DNA of 64,000 nucleotides from Gellertiella hungarica (GTDB lineage Bacteria > Pseudomonadota > Alphaproteobacteria > Rhizobiales > Rhizobiaceae), in contig NZ_JACIEZ010000007.1 of NCBI RefSeq assembly GCF_014197145.1, positions 1-64,000 on the forward strand, in the 5' to 3' direction. The translations under genes were made by a program, and so were the position numbers. Under the pieces are notes generated by a model, which was not told the DNA's origin, ran no database searches, and was given only the letters and a program-made list of their open reading frames with translations. Of the stretch, positions 61,782 through 64,000 are shown in pieces. Position 1 is the stretch's first letter. Each line of letters starts with the position of its first letter.

Positions 61782-62506
61782 CCCTGCTTTCCGTCAACGA
61801 CATCACCGTCCGCTATGGCCGCCTCACCGCGCTGCGCGGCGCCTCTCTCACCCTCAACGAGGGCGAGATCCTCTTCGTCACCGGCCCGAACGGCGCCGGC
61901 AAATCCACGCTCATGAAGGCCATTGCAGGCGTCGTGAAACCCGTCGGCGGCTCGATTGCCTTCAGGGGCGAAACCATCTCGGGCCGCAGCCCGGAGGATA
62001 TCGCCCGCATGGGCTTTTCCATGGTGCCCGAGGGTCGCGAGGTCTTCGGTTCGCTCACCATCGAGGAAAACCTGAGACTCGGCATCGGCATGCGCGCCGA
62101 CCGCGACCAGGCGGCCCGCGACCTCGAGATGGTCTATTCGATCTTCCCGGTGCTGTTGAGCCGCAGGCACCAGCATGCAGGCGCGCTCTCGGGCGGACAG
62201 CAGCAGATGCTCGTGATCGGGCGGGCGCTCATGGCCGGGCCGAAGCTCATCGCCATCGACGAACCCTCGCTCGGGCTTGCGCCCAAGGTGATCGACGACG
62301 TCTACCAGACGCTCGTGAAGCTGCGCGACACGATCGGCCTCACCCTCCTGATCGTCGAGCAGAGCGCCACCCGCGCCAAGCTCACCGGCGGGCGGATGAT
62401 CCTGATGCGCTCCGGCGAAGTGGCGCTCGAAGGCGATGCGCGCGAACTCGCCTCCAGCGACGCCCTGAAGCAGGCCTATTTCGGATATGGGGAGCACGGC
62501 AAATGA
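61778..62506 (+). CDS. Liv-type ABC transporter ATP-binding protein (LivF-like)
   Basis: 242 aa. Walker A GPNGAGKSTLMKA, MVPEGREVFGSLTIEENL, signature LSGGQQQMLVIGRAL and Walker B LIAIDEPSLGLAPK are typical LivF. Starts at GTG 61778 overlapping the LivG-type stop (GTGA) and overlaps LivH by 4 nt. Confidence 0.94.
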   Translation: MTLLSVNDITVRYGRLTALRGASLTLNEGEILFVTGPNGAGKSTLMKAIAGVVKPVGGSIAFRGETISGRSPEDIARMGFSMVPEGREVFGSLTIEENLRLGIGMRADRDQAARDLEMVYSIFPVLLSRRHQHAGALSGGQQQMLVIGRALMAGPKLIAIDEPSLGLAPKVIDDVYQTLVKLRDTIGLTLLIVEQSATRAKLTGGRMILMRSGEVALEGDARELASSDALKQAYFGYGEHGK

Positions 62507-63417
62507 CAGAGATCCTCCAGGTCGTTTTCGATGCGCTCAGCCTCGGCAGCCTCTATGCGCTCGGCGCGCTCGGCATCGCGCTCATCTTCGGGGTGATGCG
62601 CCTCGTCAATTTCGCCCATGGCGACACGATGGCCTTCTGCGTCTTCGCCATGCTCTGGCCCTCGGTGGATGCGGCGGCCATCGTCTTTGCCGGCAACCTG
62701 CCGGCCTGGCTGCTCATCCCCTTCATCCTCGCGGTCGGGGCGGGTCTTTCGGTGCTGTCGGAGATCATCGTCTTCCGGCGCTTCCGCAACACCAATCCGG
62801 CGACCATGATGATCGCCTCCTTCGCGCTCGGCTTCGTCATCCGCTACTTCCTGCTGATGCTCTATTCCAGCCGCCCGAAGAGCATCGACCTCTGGTCCAA
62901 TCTCGGCCTGCCGGTGGAGATCCTCGGCGCGCGCATTCCGCTCCTCCAGGTCATCACCATCGTGACGGCGATTGCGATCCTGATCGCGCTCACCTTCTTC
63001 CTGAAGCGCACCCGCTTCGGGCTGGAAATGCGGGCGGCGGCGGAAAATTTCACCATGGCCCGCATGCTGGGCGTCCGGGCGAACCGGGTGATCATGCTGG
63101 CCTTTGCGCTGTCGGGCATGCTGGCGGCGGCCGTTGCCCTCATCCTCGTCACACAGACGGGAACCGCCGACATCCAGATGGGCGGCAACATCATGCTGAT
63201 CGCCTTCATCGCCACCGTCATCGGCGGGCTCGGCTCGCTGCCGGGCGCCGTCTTCGCGGGCTTCCTCATCGGGGCCATCGCCACCGTCATGCAGGTGGTG
63301 CTGCCGCCCGAGGCCCGGCCCTTCCGCGATGCCTTCGTCTATGCCGCCGTGATCGCGACGCTGATCTGGCGACCGAACGGCATCTTCATGCCGAAATCCG
63401 CAAAGCAGAGGGTGTGA
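62503..63417 (+). CDS. Liv-type ABC transporter permease (LivH-like)
   Basis: 304 aa with about eight helices. SLGSLYALGALGIALIFGVMRLVNFAHGD at the N-terminus and AVIGGLGSLPGAVFAG-type (ATVIGGLGSLPGAVFAGFLIG) near the C-terminus identify LivH. One of two permeases for the amide-type substrate of hyuBA; overlaps LivF by 4 nt. Confidence 0.95.
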   Translation: MTEILQVVFDALSLGSLYALGALGIALIFGVMRLVNFAHGDTMAFCVFAMLWPSVDAAAIVFAGNLPAWLLIPFILAVGAGLSVLSEIIVFRRFRNTNPATMMIASFALGFVIRYFLLMLYSSRPKSIDLWSNLGLPVEILGARIPLLQVITIVTAIAILIALTFFLKRTRFGLEMRAAAENFTMARMLGVRANRVIMLAFALSGMLAAAVALILVTQTGTADIQMGGNIMLIAFIATVIGGLGSLPGAVFAGFLIGAIATVMQVVLPPEARPFRDAFVYAAVIATLIWRPNGIFMPKSAKQRV

Positions 63418-63420
63418 CCC

Positions 63421-64000
63421 ATGGCTGAACGCGCTTCCATCCTCTCCCGCACCATCGCGACGCCCGTCATTCTCGGCCTGCTTCTGACCGCGATCGCGCT
63501 TCTCGCCCTGCTGATGGGCTCGGGGCCCTTCAACCAGACGATCATCGACATCTTCATCCGGGTCATCCTCGTCGTCGGGCTCTACATCTTCATCGGCAAT
63601 TCGGGCGTGATCAGCTTCGGGCATATCGGCTTCACCTGCCTCGGCGCCTACATGACCGCCTGGCTGACCATTCCGCCGCCGATGAAGAAGATGGCGCTGC
63701 CGGGCCTGCCGGGCTTCGTGCTCGAGGCAAAGCTGCCCTTCTGGGTGGGCGTCCCGGCGGCGGCGATCTTCGCGGCGCTGATCGCCTTCTTCTTCGGCAA
63801 GATCCTGATGCGGCTCTCCGGCATCGCTGCCTCCATCGCCACCTTCGCCATGCTCGCGCTCATAAACCAGATCTATTCGAACTGGGAAGACGTGACGGGC
63901 GCCACCTCCTCCGTGGTCGGCATTCCGATCAACCGGTCGATCTGGCCCTATTTCGTCGCGACCCTCGTTGCTGTTGCCATCGGCTATGCCTATTCGATCT
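63421..64000 (+). CDS. Liv-type ABC transporter permease (LivM-like), truncated by the window
   Basis: At least 193 aa, open to the last base. IGNSGVISFGHIGFTCLGAYMTA is the LivM hallmark and ATFAMLALINQIYSNWEDVTG follows. It starts 3 nt after livH. A substrate-binding gene would be expected beyond the window. Confidence 0.93.
   Translation, partial: MAERASILSRTIATPVILGLLLTAIALLALLMGSGPFNQTIIDIFIRVILVVGLYIFIGNSGVISFGHIGFTCLGAYMTAWLTIPPPMKKMALPGLPGFVLEAKLPFWVGVPAAAIFAALIAFFFGKILMRLSGIAASIATFAMLALINQIYSNWEDVTGATSSVVGIPINRSIWPYFVATLVAVAIGYAYSI

Overview
The window is dense, GC-rich bacterial chromosome (or chromid) DNA with about 55 genes, short intergenic gaps and many 1-4 nt stop/start overlaps. 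Gene order and protein types point to an alphaproteobacterium of the Hyphomicrobiales, most likely Rhizobiaceae: thiCOSGE-D with a TPP riboswitch, several Dpp/Liv-type ABC importers each with its own regulator and catabolic enzymes, a methyl-accepting protein ending in a WEEF-type CheR docking tail, DUF1206, and a CYTH-CHAD protein. The genus is inference. No rRNA, tRNA, CRISPR array, insertion sequence or prophage was seen.

Layout. 1-6.2 kb: mixed housekeeping and regulatory genes (a LuxR-type regulator with a degenerate receiver, an XRE/MmyB-type regulator divergent from a small membrane protein, an MgtC/DUF4010 membrane protein, an FMN-binding oxidase-like protein, RecQ). 6.2-14.0 kb: one minus-strand operon, rpiR-type regulator, peptide-type ABC importer (SBP, two permeases, two ATPases) and an M81/MlrC-type metallopeptidase. 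14.3-16.2 kb: a three-gene minus-strand operon (small HTH protein, Clp N-domain protein, beta-lactamase-fold serine hydrolase) with an apparently leaderless promoter covered by two copies of one palindrome. 16.3-30.6 kb: a catabolic island. SDR, Zn-alcohol dehydrogenase, aldo/keto reductase and esterase run leftward; a second aldo/keto reductase, a second Dpp-type importer with a fused permease-ATPase, a TetR regulator, an alpha/beta hydrolase and a methyltransferase run rightward; an amidohydrolase faces them. A related 14-bp palindrome lies before three of these transcription units. 30.7-34.2 kb: a DUF1206 membrane protein and a single-chain adenylation-carrier-acyltransferase protein. 34.3-40.4 kb: vapBC and the riboswitch-controlled thiamine operon thiC-O-S-G-E-D. 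40.5-50.7 kb: CYTH-CHAD protein, SPINDLY-type O-GlcNAc transferase, TetR/RibD-like divergent pair, chemoreceptor, diguanylate cyclase, CheW, SMR efflux protein and small hypotheticals.

50.7-64.0 kb: the most interesting region. A LysR regulator diverges from a five-gene operon encoding PxpA, a stand-alone biotin carrier, a biotin carboxylase, PxpB and PxpC. Together these are all the parts of a urea-carboxylase-like enzyme in split form, plus a LamB/YcsF hydrolase. A strong terminator separates it from an AraC regulator that diverges from hyuB-hyuA (hydantoinase/oxoprolinase family) and a Liv-type ABC importer whose last gene runs off the window. I read this as a lactam/cyclic-amide uptake and ring-opening island; the substrate cannot be read from the sequence.
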